Shown here: piece by piece, positions 25,557 to 34,572 of the stretch
Layout of the letters: each line of letters opens with the position of its first letter
Position numbering within the stretch: position 1 is the first letter of the stretch
NCBI RefSeq assembly: GCF_044335535.1
Contig: NZ_JBIQVZ010000001.1
Location: 1-64,000, forward strand
DNA length: 64,000 bases
Direction of reading: 5' to 3'
Source: Mariniflexile sp044335535
Lineage (GTDB): Bacteria; Bacteroidota; Bacteroidia; Flavobacteriales; Flavobacteriaceae
The notes under the pieces: generated by a model
Told to the model about the DNA's origin: nothing
The model's input: only the letters and a program-made list of their open reading frames with translations
Database searches by the model: none
Program-made: the position numbers and the translations under genes

Positions 25557-26119
25557 TATTTTAATAAACCATCAATCGTGGTTCTTATTTTACTACTGTT
25601 CCAGTTAGCAGCACCACTTTCATCAATTACAACATTCCCTTCCTTGTCTATTAAAAATGTTCTCGGAATGGTTGAAATATTAAAAAAATCAGGATATGCT
25701 TCTGCTGGTCTATACACTTTAAATGTATAATTGTTTTTTTCTAAAAACGGATCAACCTCGCTAAACCAGTCGTTCGTAACAAAAAGGAACACTATCTTAT
25801 CATTATAATCATTATAAAGTGTTTGCATACTTGGCATTTCAGCAATACATGGCGGACACCAAGTTGCCCAAAAATTAATTAAAACAACCTTTCCTTTAGT
25901 ATTTTCAAAATTAAAAATTGCTTTGTCTTTATCTATTAATTTCCAATTATAATCCGATATTTTAGTTAGTTTTTCTCCATTTACACTTACTGGTTTAATA
26001 AATGAGATGGCTTTATGTAACAAAACCTGAATGGGTTTTCTTGTTTGGGGTATAATTAAAATCGCTATAACAAGTAAAAAAACAATGTTCTTAATTTTTG
26101 GTTTGGGCAAGTTCATCAT
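25556..26119 (-). CDS. TlpA-like thiol-disulfide oxidoreductase
   Basis: This is a membrane-anchored periplasmic thioredoxin-like protein with the active site NFWATWCPPCIAEMP. An N-terminal hydrophobic anchor (NIVFLLVIAILIIP) precedes the domain. The open frame extends further upstream to 26173, but the predicted promoter lies in that extension. I therefore start at the MetMet pair before NLPKPKIKN (26119 or 26116). Members of this family reduce periplasmic disulfides or feed cytochrome c maturation. The cis-proline segment STIPRTFLID is present, and the stop codon abuts element A copy 2. Confidence 0.87.
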   Translation of the reverse strand: MMNLPKPKIKNIVFLLVIAILIIPQTRKPIQVLLHKAISFIKPVSVNGEKLTKISDYNWKLIDKDKAIFNFENTKGKVVLINFWATWCPPCIAEMPSMQTLYNDYNDKIVFLFVTNDWFSEVDPFLEKNNYTFKVYRPAEAYPDFFNISTIPRTFLIDKEGNVVIDESGAANWNSSKIRTTIDGLLK

Positions 26120-26192
26120 ATCAATTAAAAAAGGCATAATTCCTATGTCGAAACTATGCCTGATATCTAACAAAAAACAAAGAAAGTTTTTT

Positions 26193-26408
26193 AGAGACTG
26201 TTTAAGTTTTATCCTTTAGCTCTTTTATGTGCCTTTTTCCGCCATACTTCAGCTATTCTTCGGTCCATAGCTATGGCTATATCTCTCCCTCGCGGCAGCC
26301 TGCCTCCTTCGCTAAAAAGGTCTCCCCAGACCTTTTTTATACGCTCGTCCCTGTCTGACAAAAAAATACTCTATAAAACATTCCAAAAACAAAATTTAAA
26401 CAGTCTCT
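26193..26408. mobile_element. MITE-like inverted-repeat element, family D
   Basis: The ends are AGAGACTGTTTAAGTTTT (26193-26210) and its complement with one mismatch (26391-26408). The interior has no gene. Read on the minus strand it shares the internal sequence ACGAGCGTA...AAAAGGT...ACCTTTTTAG-GAAGGAG-CAG with family A copy 1 (7813-7850), though the termini differ. The right end touches the TAA stop codon of the DUF5606 gene. Confidence 0.8.
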
Positions 26409-26842
26409 TATTCTTCTTCATCTTTAACTGTATCTTTTTTAGCTTTAGAATCTTCTTCTAAATCCAACATATTGTGTTCCTGTAATAAGTTATACCATTG
26501 GATTACCTTTTTAATATCGCTAACATATACACGGTCTTCATCGTAATCTGGTAAAACTTCAAAAAAGTACTCTTCTAATATATCTTTACTGTCTTTAGCT
26601 TTAACCGAAGTTTGCCCCCCATTTTCCTTTTTCTTAATGTTTTTAAACACGTCCTTCAAAGGCACTTCTTCACTTAAAGTATAGATCGCTATTTCACTTA
26701 AAACGCTTACATTTTGCTGTACATTAACCGACAAACGTTTTTTATCAATTAAAGACTCTGCTACAAAACCACCACGAGTTTGTGCTATTAATTTGTATAA
26801 TCCGGGCTTCCCTGCTATAGCTAAAACTTTTTCTAAACTCAT
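26408..26842 (-). CDS. DUF5606 family protein
   Basis: This 144-residue cytoplasmic protein begins MSLEKVLAIAGKPGLYKLIAQTRGGFVAESL, a conserved opening of the Bacteroidota DUF5606 family. The N-terminal half resembles an SH3-like fold and is followed by a helical segment (VKAKDSKDILEEYFFEVLPDYDEDRVY) and an acidic tail. The function is unknown. It is the last gene of an apparent ruvX-def-DUF5606 group on the minus strand. The stop codon coincides with the edge of the MITE-like element. Confidence 0.88.
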   Translation of the reverse strand: MSLEKVLAIAGKPGLYKLIAQTRGGFVAESLIDKKRLSVNVQQNVSVLSEIAIYTLSEEVPLKDVFKNIKKKENGGQTSVKAKDSKDILEEYFFEVLPDYDEDRVYVSDIKKVIQWYNLLQEHNMLDLEEDSKAKKDTVKDEEE

Positions 26843-26896
26843 AAATTATTTTTTGAAAAAGGCAAATATCAACTGTTTATTGATGTCTTGCAAATA

Positions 26897-27487
26897 TTAT
26901 CGTTTCTTTTTTTGGTCTGGAAAACGCATGCGATATTCTACATCTATCTTGCCTTTGGATATATTGACAAGTCTTCCTTTTATTAAACGCTTTTTTAAAC
27001 TTGATAGTTTATCTGTAAACAGCACGCCTTCGATGTGGTCATACTCGTGTTGAATTACCCTTGCAATTAATCCATCAAAAACTTTGGTATGCGGTTTAAA
27101 ATTTTCATCAAGATATTCAATAGTTATTTTTGGTTTTCTAAAAACATCTTCTCGAACATCTGGAATGCTTAAACAGCCTTCGTTGAATGCCCACTCATCA
27201 CCTTCTTCTTTTATAATTTTGGCATTAATAAAGACGCGTTTAAATCCGTCTAGTGCTTTTTGTTCTTCTTGGGTTAATTCTTCATCATCTGAAAATGGCG
27301 TGGTATCCACAATAAACAATCGAATGGACAATCCTATCTGAGGTGCCGCTAAACCAACGCCATTAGCATTGTACATGGTTTCGAACATATTTTCTAATAG
27401 AGTATCCAAATTTGGATATTCTTTATTTATATCAACTCCTACCTTTTTCAAAACAGGGTCGCCATAGGCTACAATGGGTAAAATCAT
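26897..27487 (-). CDS. def: Peptide deformylase
   Basis: This 196-residue iron-dependent hydrolase removes the formyl group from nascent N-terminal Met. Motifs are GVGLAAPQIG, EGCLSIP and HEYDHIEG (metal ligands Cys, His, His). I start at MILPIVAYGDPVLKKVG, the usual beginning, nine residues inside the longest frame. It is encoded between ruvX and the DUF5606 gene with short gaps. Confidence 0.95.
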   Translation of the reverse strand: MILPIVAYGDPVLKKVGVDINKEYPNLDTLLENMFETMYNANGVGLAAPQIGLSIRLFIVDTTPFSDDEELTQEEQKALDGFKRVFINAKIIKEEGDEWAFNEGCLSIPDVREDVFRKPKITIEYLDENFKPHTKVFDGLIARVIQHEYDHIEGVLFTDKLSSLKKRLIKGRLVNISKGKIDVEYRMRFPDQKKKR

Positions 27488-27577
27488 GGTTGTAATTTCT
27501 GTTATTGTTTGCAAAAATACAATACTTATAATTTATTGATTGTATTAATAAGTAATAAATTCTTTTGAAAATTCAAA

Positions 27578-27988
27578 TTACTTAGAATACAAATAGCTTT
27601 GCAGAATAAGTGTGGCACTAATTTCATCAACCAAGGCTTTGTTTTTTCGTTGATTTTTTTTTAAGCCACTATCTATCATCGTTTGAAACGCCATTTTAGA
27701 TGTAAAGCGTTCATCAACTCGTTGTATCGGTATATTGGGAAATTGCTGTTCTAATTTCTTCAAAAATGGTACAATTAACGTTTCGCTTTCTGATGCCGTA
27801 TTATCCATTTGTTTAGGTTCTCCAACTATAAATAATTCAACTGGTTCTTTGCTTGTATAATCCTTTAAAAAAGAAAACAACTCGTTGGTGTTAACTGTGG
27901 TAAGTCCAGAAGCTATAATTTGTAATGCATCGGTTACTGCTAAACCGGTGCGTTTCATACCATAATCGATTGCTAAAATGCGAGCCAT
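27578..27988 (-). CDS. ruvX: Putative pre-16S rRNA nuclease / Holliday junction resolvase-like (YqgF)
   Basis: This 136-residue RNase H-fold protein begins MARILAIDYGMKRTGLAVTD, with the first catalytic Asp in LAIDYG, then VGEPKQMD and VDERFTSKMA (about 94-103), and KKNQRKNKALVDEISATLILQSYL. It matches the YqgF/RuvX family, implicated in 16S rRNA 5-prime maturation. It has normal length and is the head gene of the group with def. Confidence 0.95.
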   Translation of the reverse strand: MARILAIDYGMKRTGLAVTDALQIIASGLTTVNTNELFSFLKDYTSKEPVELFIVGEPKQMDNTASESETLIVPFLKKLEQQFPNIPIQRVDERFTSKMAFQTMIDSGLKKNQRKNKALVDEISATLILQSYLYSK

Positions 27989-28065
27989 ATCATTTCTTTA
28001 AGGCAAAAATAAAGTAATAATACCATTTACTATTTGAATTTACCGTAATAAATTGGTATAAAAGC

Positions 28066-28096
28066 AAAAAGGCTCTCTTTTAAAGAAAGCCTTTTT
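28066..28096. terminator. Rho-independent terminator
   Basis: AAAAAGGCT pairs with AGCCTTTTT, with a partly paired CTCTTTTAAAGA interior. It is symmetric and lies between ruvX and a small exported-protein gene on the minus strand, whose transcript it would end. Confidence 0.85.
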
Positions 28097-28143
28097 ATAA
28101 TTTAACCTTATGTAATATTTTGAATATGAACTTTTGTTTGATG

Positions 28144-28455
28144 TTAAGCCTTTGCTGCTTTATATATTTTAGGAAATAACAAGTTTAAATTATCTATGTT
28201 TCTTAAACGGTTGAAGTAAAGTCTAATATCACTGCTACTACGAGCGATCGATTCTTTTACTTCAGAAGCATCAATTAAAATCACTTCGTTTTCGTTTACA
28301 ATGTTAACTGTGTTTTCAACAATAACTTGTTTATCATTTTCAGAGACAGAAACAGTATTATTAGTTTCAACTTTTACAACCTCAGTAATGCTTTGTGCAT
28401 TTCCAAAAGAAAAAGCTAATAAGAAAATTAATAATATGTAAACGTTTGTTTTCAT
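28144..28455 (-). CDS. Small exported protein
   Basis: This 103-residue protein starts at MKTNVYILLIFLLAFSFGNAQS, a clear signal peptide. The frame extends upstream to 28512, but the added residues have no signal-like character. The mature part is Val/Asn/Glu-rich (EVVKVETNNTVSVSENDKQVIVENTVNIVNENEVILIDASEVKESIARSSSDI) and then a short helix. I do not recognise a family. Confidence 0.65.
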   Translation of the reverse strand: MKTNVYILLIFLLAFSFGNAQSITEVVKVETNNTVSVSENDKQVIVENTVNIVNENEVILIDASEVKESIARSSSDIRLYFNRLRNIDNLNLLFPKIYKAAKA

Positions 28456-28512
28456 GTTGTTTGTTGTTGTTTGATGAGACAAATATATAGGCACATGATT
28501 GCCTGTACACAA

Positions 28513-28785
28513 TAAATTAGTTATATGCGCCTGTATTTTCGATTAGTAGTGGAGTGACTATTTTTTATCGACAAACAGATGAAACGCTTGTTTTGAAAGA
28601 CCAAATACACCTAAAATGTATTTCATCGGATTATTTTTTTCTTTGAAAGGAAAAATAAGCTAGCGATTTTTTAAAAACTGTCGATTAACGACATCATTTA
28701 ATGACTTTCAAAATCCATATTAAAAAGTATTTCGTTCCTGTTTTTTGGTAGATACCTACTATATTTGCCAAAAATTAAAATACAA
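28513..28785. other. Intergenic region before dapD
   Basis: This 270-base region holds a 27-base word (28721-28747) also found, with small changes, at 44150-44179, and TATATTTG (28760-28767), a good -7 box for dapD. A run of short AT-rich near-repeats lies at 28556-28670. No gene is seen. Confidence 0.5.
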
Positions 28786-29601
28786 ATGACCGAATTAAGA
28801 CAAACCATAGAACAAGCTTGGGACCATAGAGACCTTTTAAAAGAAGACAAAACAATATCTGCCATTAGACAGGTAATCGATTTATTAGATAAAGGTGAAT
28901 TAAGAGTTGCCGAACCTATTGAAGGCGGATGGCAAGTGAATGAATGGGTTAAAAAAGCCGTTGTTTTATATTTTCCTATTCAGAAAATGGAGACCATTGA
29001 ATGTGGCCCATTAGAATTTCACGATAAAATTCCATTAAAGAAAGGCTATGCCGAAAAAGGTATTCGTGTAGTGCCTCATGCTGTTGCAAGACATGGTGCT
29101 TACATTTCTGCTGGTACTATTTTAATGCCAAGTTACGTAAATATTGGTGCTTATGTAGATGAAGGCACTATGGTTGATACATGGGCTACTGTTGGAAGTT
29201 GTGCTCAAATTGGCAAAAATGTACACTTATCAGGCGGTGTTGGCATTGGTGGTGTTTTAGAACCATTACAAGCAGCTCCGGTAATTATTGAAGATAATGT
29301 GTTTGTTGGATCTAGATGCATCGTTGTTGAAGGCGTGCGTGTTGAAACTGAAGCTGTTTTAGGTGCTAACGTGGTATTAACCATGAGTACAAAAATAATT
29401 GACGTTACAGGTGAAACCCCTATTGAAATGAAAGGCCGCGTGCCAGCACGTTCGGTAGTAATTCCTGGAAGCTATACCAAAAAATTTGCTGCGGGCGAAT
29501 ATCAGGTGCCTTGTGCTTTAATTATTGGAAAGCGTAAAGAAAGTACCGATAAGAAAACATCTCTAAACAATGCGCTTCGTGAAAATGATGTGGCAGTTTA
29601 A
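28786..29601 (+). CDS. dapD: 2,3,4,5-tetrahydropyridine-2,6-dicarboxylate N-succinyltransferase
   Basis: This cytoplasmic enzyme succinylates tetrahydrodipicolinate in the lysine/diaminopimelate pathway. It is a left-handed beta-helix protein of 271 residues: N-terminal helix region MTELRQTIEQAWDHRDLL, then hexapeptide repeats (GAYISAGTILMPSYVNIGAYVDEGTMVDTWATVGSCAQIG, about 110-150). A TTG seven codons upstream could extend the frame, but it is part of the TATATTTG promoter box, so the ATG at 28786 is the likely start. It is followed within 2 bases by the LPS cluster. Confidence 0.95.
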   Translation: MTELRQTIEQAWDHRDLLKEDKTISAIRQVIDLLDKGELRVAEPIEGGWQVNEWVKKAVVLYFPIQKMETIECGPLEFHDKIPLKKGYAEKGIRVVPHAVARHGAYISAGTILMPSYVNIGAYVDEGTMVDTWATVGSCAQIGKNVHLSGGVGIGGVLEPLQAAPVIIEDNVFVGSRCIVVEGVRVETEAVLGANVVLTMSTKIIDVTGETPIEMKGRVPARSVVIPGSYTKKFAAGEYQVPCALIIGKRKESTDKKTSLNNALRENDVAV

Positions 29602-29603
29602 AA

Positions 29604-30665
29604 ATGAAAATACTAATCATACAACAGAAAATGATAGGCGATGTGCTAACAAGCAGTATTCTGTTTGAAGCATTGAAAGCCAAATATCCTGATGCTAGTT
29701 TGCATTATGTTATCAATTCGCATACATTTTCTGTTGTTGAACAAAATCCCAATATCTCCAAGTTTTTATATTATACTCCAAAAATTGAATCCAGCCTAAG
29801 CGCTTTTATTAAATTTGTAAAAAATATTCGTAAAGAAAAGTATGATGTCATTATCGATGTGTATTCTAAAACACCTAGTAATATCATCACTTTTTTTTCT
29901 GGAGCAAAAATTAAAATATCAAAGTATAAACCTTACACCTATTTTATCTACAATTACGCCATTAAATATGCTAAAATCCCTAAAACTAATGCAAGTTTAG
30001 CCATTGAAAATAGGTTAAGGTTACTACAACCTTTAGGAATTGAGAACAAAATAATTAAACCCAAAATATATTTAACACAACAAGAAATTGAAACCTCTAA
30101 AACATTTTTGCAACAACATCAAATAGATGTTTCTAAACCGCTATTTATGATTAGCGTTTTGGGAAGTGGCAGTAATAAAACCTATCCTTTGCCCTATATG
30201 GCACAATTGATTGATGCTATTGTTTTGCAAACACAAGGCCAGATTCTATTTAATTATATCCCTACACAGGTTAACGAAGCAAAAACAGTTTATAACCTCT
30301 GTAAAGAGACTACTCAAAATCATATTTACTTTGATGTTTTTGGTGAAAATTTGAGAATGTTTTTAGCAATCACAAAACATTGCACCGCATTAATAGGTAA
30401 TGAAGGAGGAGCTATAAACATGGCAAAGGCTTTAGACATACCTACATTTACTATTTTTTCTCCATGGCTGAAAAAAGAAAATTGGAATATGTTTGAAGAT
30501 GGAAAAACTCATGTTTCCGTACATCTAAATGATTATATAGTGTCTTCTAAAAACAGCTTAAAAGTTGCAAAAAAACATCCTGAATCGTATTATTTAAAAT
30601 TCAACCCCGAGTATATAAAACCTAAATTAACTGCTTTTTTAAAATACATAAATGATGTCTTATAA
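29604..30665 (+). CDS. Glycosyltransferase family 9 (heptosyltransferase-like)
   Basis: This 353-residue protein begins MKILIIQQKMIGDVLTSSILFEALKAKYPDASLHYVI, the typical N-terminus of ADP-heptose:LPS heptosyltransferases, with the C-terminal acceptor/donor region HCTALIGNEGGAINMAKALDIPTFTIF (about 265-292). It probably adds a sugar of the LPS core. The start is two bases after the dapD stop and the end overlaps the next gene by 14 bases. Confidence 0.92.
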   Translation: MKILIIQQKMIGDVLTSSILFEALKAKYPDASLHYVINSHTFSVVEQNPNISKFLYYTPKIESSLSAFIKFVKNIRKEKYDVIIDVYSKTPSNIITFFSGAKIKISKYKPYTYFIYNYAIKYAKIPKTNASLAIENRLRLLQPLGIENKIIKPKIYLTQQEIETSKTFLQQHQIDVSKPLFMISVLGSGSNKTYPLPYMAQLIDAIVLQTQGQILFNYIPTQVNEAKTVYNLCKETTQNHIYFDVFGENLRMFLAITKHCTALIGNEGGAINMAKALDIPTFTIFSPWLKKENWNMFEDGKTHVSVHLNDYIVSSKNSLKVAKKHPESYYLKFNPEYIKPKLTAFLKYINDVL

Positions 30666-31758
30666 ATTTTTAATTTACATCTCGTACAGTTATGCAGTGC
30701 CCATTGGGAATCCTTTGGAGCAAGAAATTGTTAATCGTGGGGATACTGTAAAATGGTTTAGTGATTTGGACAATGGCAAAAAAGCTTTAAAACACAAAAC
30801 CAATTTACTTGATACTATTCAAGATGTTGTGACCTATAAACCAGACATTGTTTTAGCAGCTACAGACGATGTTCCCGATTTTATAACGGGTTTAAAAGTG
30901 CAGATATTCCATGGTTTTTTTGCAAAAAAAAGACCCTTAAAAAATGGTGGGTTCTATCATTTTAGAATTCGGGGGTTCTTCGATTTGTATTGTACACAAG
31001 GTCCAAGCACTACTGGTCAATTTACCCGACTTTCAAAAAAATTAAAACATTTTGAGGTTGTTGAAACAGGGTGGAGCAAGGTAGACCCTATGTTTCTATT
31101 GAAAAAAGATATGGACAACGTATCACAAACTACCTCCCCCCAACTTCCAACCATAATGATTGCTTCAACGTTTACTGAGCGTTTGAGTTTGGCATATAAC
31201 GATGCTGTTTTTAATGAAATCAAAAGGTTATCAAATTTAAAGACCTATAAATTTATTATGGTGCTACATCCCAAATTGCCAATCGATATTATCAAAAAAT
31301 GGCAATCGTTAACGAATGAGAATTTTACTTTTTTTGATACGGTCGATTTGATTCCATTGTTTTTTAAAGCCGATATTCTTTTTGCCGATACGACCTCGGC
31401 AATTCAAGAATTTGTTCTTCTAAAAAAACCTATTGTTACTTTCAAACATAAAGTACATGAGGATTTTTTAATAGATATTGATGATGCAAACGCTATTGAA
31501 CCTGCTTTTAAAACAGCCTTAAACCCTTCAAAAGAGTTGTTGGGAAAAATAGAAGCATATATCAACAACCTACATCCTTACTTTGATGGTAAATCAAGCA
31601 AACGTGTAGTTGAGGCTTGTATTTCATTTTTACATAAAGATAAGAGTTACCTAAAAAATAAACCGCTTAACTTACTCCGTAAATATAAAATCAGAAAACG
31701 TTTGGGGTATTTTACACTAAAAAGTTTTAATAATCATTACACCATTAAAAGTCAATAA
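30652..31758 (+). CDS. CDP-glycerol glycerophosphotransferase-like protein
   Basis: This 368-residue protein shows a GT-B fold pattern: IFHGFFAKKRPLKNGGFYHFRIRGFFDLYCTQGPSTTGQF (about 95-135), GWSKVDPMF (about 144) and KADILFADTTSAIQEFVLLKKPIVTFKH (about 245-272). These are the motifs of the TagF/TagB-like glycerophosphotransferase family, usually known from teichoic acids of Gram-positives but also seen in Gram-negative surface-glycan clusters. Its exact acceptor is unknown. It overlaps the GT9 gene by 14 bases, and the next gene follows after 34 bases. Confidence 0.82.
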   Translation: MMSYKFLIYISYSYAVPIGNPLEQEIVNRGDTVKWFSDLDNGKKALKHKTNLLDTIQDVVTYKPDIVLAATDDVPDFITGLKVQIFHGFFAKKRPLKNGGFYHFRIRGFFDLYCTQGPSTTGQFTRLSKKLKHFEVVETGWSKVDPMFLLKKDMDNVSQTTSPQLPTIMIASTFTERLSLAYNDAVFNEIKRLSNLKTYKFIMVLHPKLPIDIIKKWQSLTNENFTFFDTVDLIPLFFKADILFADTTSAIQEFVLLKKPIVTFKHKVHEDFLIDIDDANAIEPAFKTALNPSKELLGKIEAYINNLHPYFDGKSSKRVVEACISFLHKDKSYLKNKPLNLLRKYKIRKRLGYFTLKSFNNHYTIKSQ

Positions 31759-31792
31759 AAGACACAAACTGTGAATAAAAAAACAACTTATA

Positions 31793-32551
31793 ATGATTAA
31801 ACTTTCTGCTGTTATAATAACATACAATGAAGAAGAACATTTAGAAAAATGTTTAAGCTCACTAGCCCATATAGCAGATGAGATTATTGTAGTCGATTCA
31901 TTCTCGACCGATAGGACACCAGAAATCTGCAAATCTTTTAATGTTACTTTTATTCAACATCCATTTGAAGGCTATATAGAACAAAAAAATTATGCTGTTT
32001 CTTTAGCCAATAATAATTATATTTTGTCACTTGATGGTGATGAAGCTCTTTCTGAAACATTAAAAACCAATATTTTAAATATTAAATCCAATTGGCTGTT
32101 TGATGGCTATTATTGCAACCGATTAAACAATTATTGTGGACAGTGGATAAAACATTCCGATTGGTATCCTGATAAAAAATTGCGATTATTTAAAAAAGAA
32201 AGTGGTGAATGGAAAGGCATAAACCCACATGATTCCTATAAATTAAAAAAAGGGCTTAAAGCAGGCAAACTAAAAGGGGATTTATTGCATTGGATTTACC
32301 GCGATTATTCCGATCACAATCTAAAAATAGAGCGCTTCTCGACCATTGCCGCAAGATCTTATTATGAACTAGGAAAAAAATCGTCTATCTGGAAAATAAT
32401 TTATAGACCTGCATGGGCCTTTTTTAAATCATATTTTTTAAGATTGGGGTTTTTAGATGGTCTAAACGGATTCGTTATTTGCGTACAAACCTACAATGTG
32501 ACATTTTTAAAGTATGTGAAGCTTTATAGGCTTTGGAAACTAAATTTTTAG
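31793..32551 (+). CDS. Glycosyltransferase family 2 (WaaE/KdtX-like)
   Basis: This 252-residue GT-A enzyme begins MIKLSAVIITYNEEEHLEKCLSSLAHIADEIIVVDSFSTDRT, followed by ILSLDGDEAL (the DxD-like motif, about 83) and the C-terminal LKIERFSTIAARSYYELGKKSSIWKII, as in LPS core beta-glucosyltransferases WaaE/KdtX. Its TAG stop (32549-32551) falls within a 15-base word identical to the end of the family B element, so the C-terminus may have been re-set by an old insertion. Last of the three-gene group. Confidence 0.9.
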   Translation: MIKLSAVIITYNEEEHLEKCLSSLAHIADEIIVVDSFSTDRTPEICKSFNVTFIQHPFEGYIEQKNYAVSLANNNYILSLDGDEALSETLKTNILNIKSNWLFDGYYCNRLNNYCGQWIKHSDWYPDKKLRLFKKESGEWKGINPHDSYKLKKGLKAGKLKGDLLHWIYRDYSDHNLKIERFSTIAARSYYELGKKSSIWKIIYRPAWAFFKSYFLRLGFLDGLNGFVICVQTYNVTFLKYVKLYRLWKLNF

Positions 32552-32559
32552 ACAGCCTC
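32545..32559. repeat. Solitary end of family B element
   Basis: TTTTTAGACAGCCTC is identical to the right end of the family B element at 25370-25384. No partner end lies nearby. It contains the TAG stop codon of the GT2 gene. Confidence 0.6.
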
Positions 32560-32564
32560 TAAGA

Positions 32565-33326
32565 TTATTTCTTGATTTTTAATTTCTTTTTCAATCGTTT
32601 TTTTCTGTGGAATTTCTCCTGAAAAGCCTCTGTTTCACTCCACATTAAATTGAATATTTTGCTGTAATCTTCACCTGAACATTTTGCATATTCATCGCTC
32701 ATTACCTCTATCATCGATTTATGAATCGTAAGCCTTGAAAAATTTTTTATTCTGGTTTCAAAATCTAATTTACCAAAATTCATGCGGTTTAAATCTACCA
32801 AATAAAAGGCGTATGAGTTTCCATTTTTTTTAATTAAAGTGTTACCGGGTGAATGGTCTAAAAAATGAATCCCTTTCTCGTGTAACTCAAAAGTAAATCT
32901 GGTAAAACAACGTAATATATTTTCGTGGTTAGGATAGTCTAAATCTGTCGTTAATTCCCTATACGTTAAATCACAATCTAAATGTTCACTTATATAATAA
33001 CTCTTTTTAAATAAAAAAGGCGTAGTAAACTCATAATAAGCTATTGGTTGTGGGGTACCAACTCCTAATTCCATGAGTTTATTGGCATATTCATAAGAGC
33101 GTCGTGCTTTACTTTTTCTAAAAAATTTATAAGCTACTTGATTAATAATATTGGGGATTTTAAAAGATTTGACATTTACTGTCATATCCTTAAATTGAAA
33201 TAGTTTTAATGAATTACGGTCTTGATTCCCAAAAACTTCTCCATTTGAATCAAAATTTTTTATAATCGTTTTAAGTAATGCTTCGTCATCTTTAAAAAGC
33301 TGATGTACTTCTTTATTTTTTTTCAT
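32565..33326 (-). CDS. Kdo/LPS kinase-like protein (KdkA/WaaP family)
   Basis: This 253-residue protein kinase-like fold protein has the catalytic loop HEKGIHFLDHSPGNTLIKKN (about 151-170) with the Asp-x-x-x-x-Asn spacing and a metal-binding DLNRMNF (about 182). The layout fits lipopolysaccharide kinases that phosphorylate Kdo or heptose of the inner core. The start lies about 44 bases after the GT4 gene end, in the same direction. Its neighbours point to LPS core modification. Confidence 0.87.
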   Translation of the reverse strand: MKKNKEVHQLFKDDEALLKTIIKNFDSNGEVFGNQDRNSLKLFQFKDMTVNVKSFKIPNIINQVAYKFFRKSKARRSYEYANKLMELGVGTPQPIAYYEFTTPFLFKKSYYISEHLDCDLTYRELTTDLDYPNHENILRCFTRFTFELHEKGIHFLDHSPGNTLIKKNGNSYAFYLVDLNRMNFGKLDFETRIKNFSRLTIHKSMIEVMSDEYAKCSGEDYSKIFNLMWSETEAFQEKFHRKKRLKKKLKIKK

Positions 33327-33369
33327 TGTAATTATTCATTTGTATCGCTTATCTACAAATTGATATTAA

Positions 33370-34473
33370 TTATTTAATGACATTATTGTAAACCAACAAT
33401 GTATTTTCAGCTAATTGCTTTGCGGTAAATTTATTAATCAAAATTTCATATGATAATTCTGCAAATTGGGTTTGTTTGTCTTTATCTAATATTAATTCTT
33501 TCAAATTAAAAGCTAAACTTTTATAGTCTTTAATATCACACAATATGCCATTTTTCTGATGAGTTATAGCCTCAGTTGTTAGTCCTACTTTAGTTGTAAC
33601 CACTGGAATTTTTCTATACATAGCATCTAATATAGAAGTGGGACCTCCTTCGCGTTCAGAGGTCATTAAAAAAACATCAAATTGAGGTAGTAAATCCATA
33701 GCATCTTCTAGAAAACCTGTAACAGTAAAATAGGATTCTAAATTATATTCTTTTATCAAAGGCATAAAACTTGACGTCTGTTTACCTTCTTTTCCTATTT
33801 GAAGAAAATGCACATTTTTAACTTCTAAATTATTTATTAATTCATTTGCCGTTTTAACTAATGTAACCAAATCCTTAGCATTAGTATGATTGGCTATATT
33901 TCCTATTAAAATACGGGATGTTGGTATAGAATATTTCTCTTTTAATAAAATGGGGGTCTTATTTTCTCTATCCATTATATTAATACCATCAAACACCACA
34001 CATAATTTTTGATGATTTTTTGATTTAAGAACGTTTTTAAAAGCATCCTCCACTGCTTTAGAAACACAAATAATCTGATTTATGTTTTTATAGTTATATT
34101 TAAAAGTGCTTAATCCACTTGACGCTGCGCTTATTGCTTTTTTAGAAAAAACAGTGGGAGTTTTTAGTTTAAAAAGAACATCCGCTATAACAAAAGCCGT
34201 TAACGTATTACTAGTGTGTAGATGTATTACATCTGGTTTATACGTTTTTATGCACGCCCTTAAATTTTTAGCATATTTTAATGAATGGCTTTTTACTTTA
34301 TAAATACTATAATAATTAATATTATTTTGCTTTGCTTTAAGCTCTACTGGCGAATCTTTAAAACAAAAGAGTATATTCTCTATCTGCAATTTTTGCAAGC
34401 CATCCATCAAATCAAATAACTGTTGTTCATTTCCTCCCCAAACACTTGCTCCAGATACATGTAAAACCCTCAT
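33370..34473 (-). CDS. Glycosyltransferase family 4
   Basis: This 367-residue GT-B enzyme begins MRVLHVSGASVWGGNEQQLFDLM and contains the donor-binding segment FDVFLMTSEREGGPTSILDAMYRKIPVVTTKVG (about 250-283), typical of GT4 with its E-x7-E motif. The sugar is unknown. It runs toward the Kdo-kinase-like gene and probably shares a transcript with it. Both converge on the GT9-GTx-GT2 group. Confidence 0.92.
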   Translation of the reverse strand: MRVLHVSGASVWGGNEQQLFDLMDGLQKLQIENILFCFKDSPVELKAKQNNINYYSIYKVKSHSLKYAKNLRACIKTYKPDVIHLHTSNTLTAFVIADVLFKLKTPTVFSKKAISAASSGLSTFKYNYKNINQIICVSKAVEDAFKNVLKSKNHQKLCVVFDGINIMDRENKTPILLKEKYSIPTSRILIGNIANHTNAKDLVTLVKTANELINNLEVKNVHFLQIGKEGKQTSSFMPLIKEYNLESYFTVTGFLEDAMDLLPQFDVFLMTSEREGGPTSILDAMYRKIPVVTTKVGLTTEAITHQKNGILCDIKDYKSLAFNLKELILDKDKQTQFAELSYEILINKFTAKQLAENTLLVYNNVIK

Positions 34474-34572
34474 AAAAATATTAAAAATTCAAATATATAG
34501 TTTTCTATGATGTTTTCATAACATAAAAAAGTATTGCTATTTTAGCGGACTATTTAATTCATTATCTTTTTC

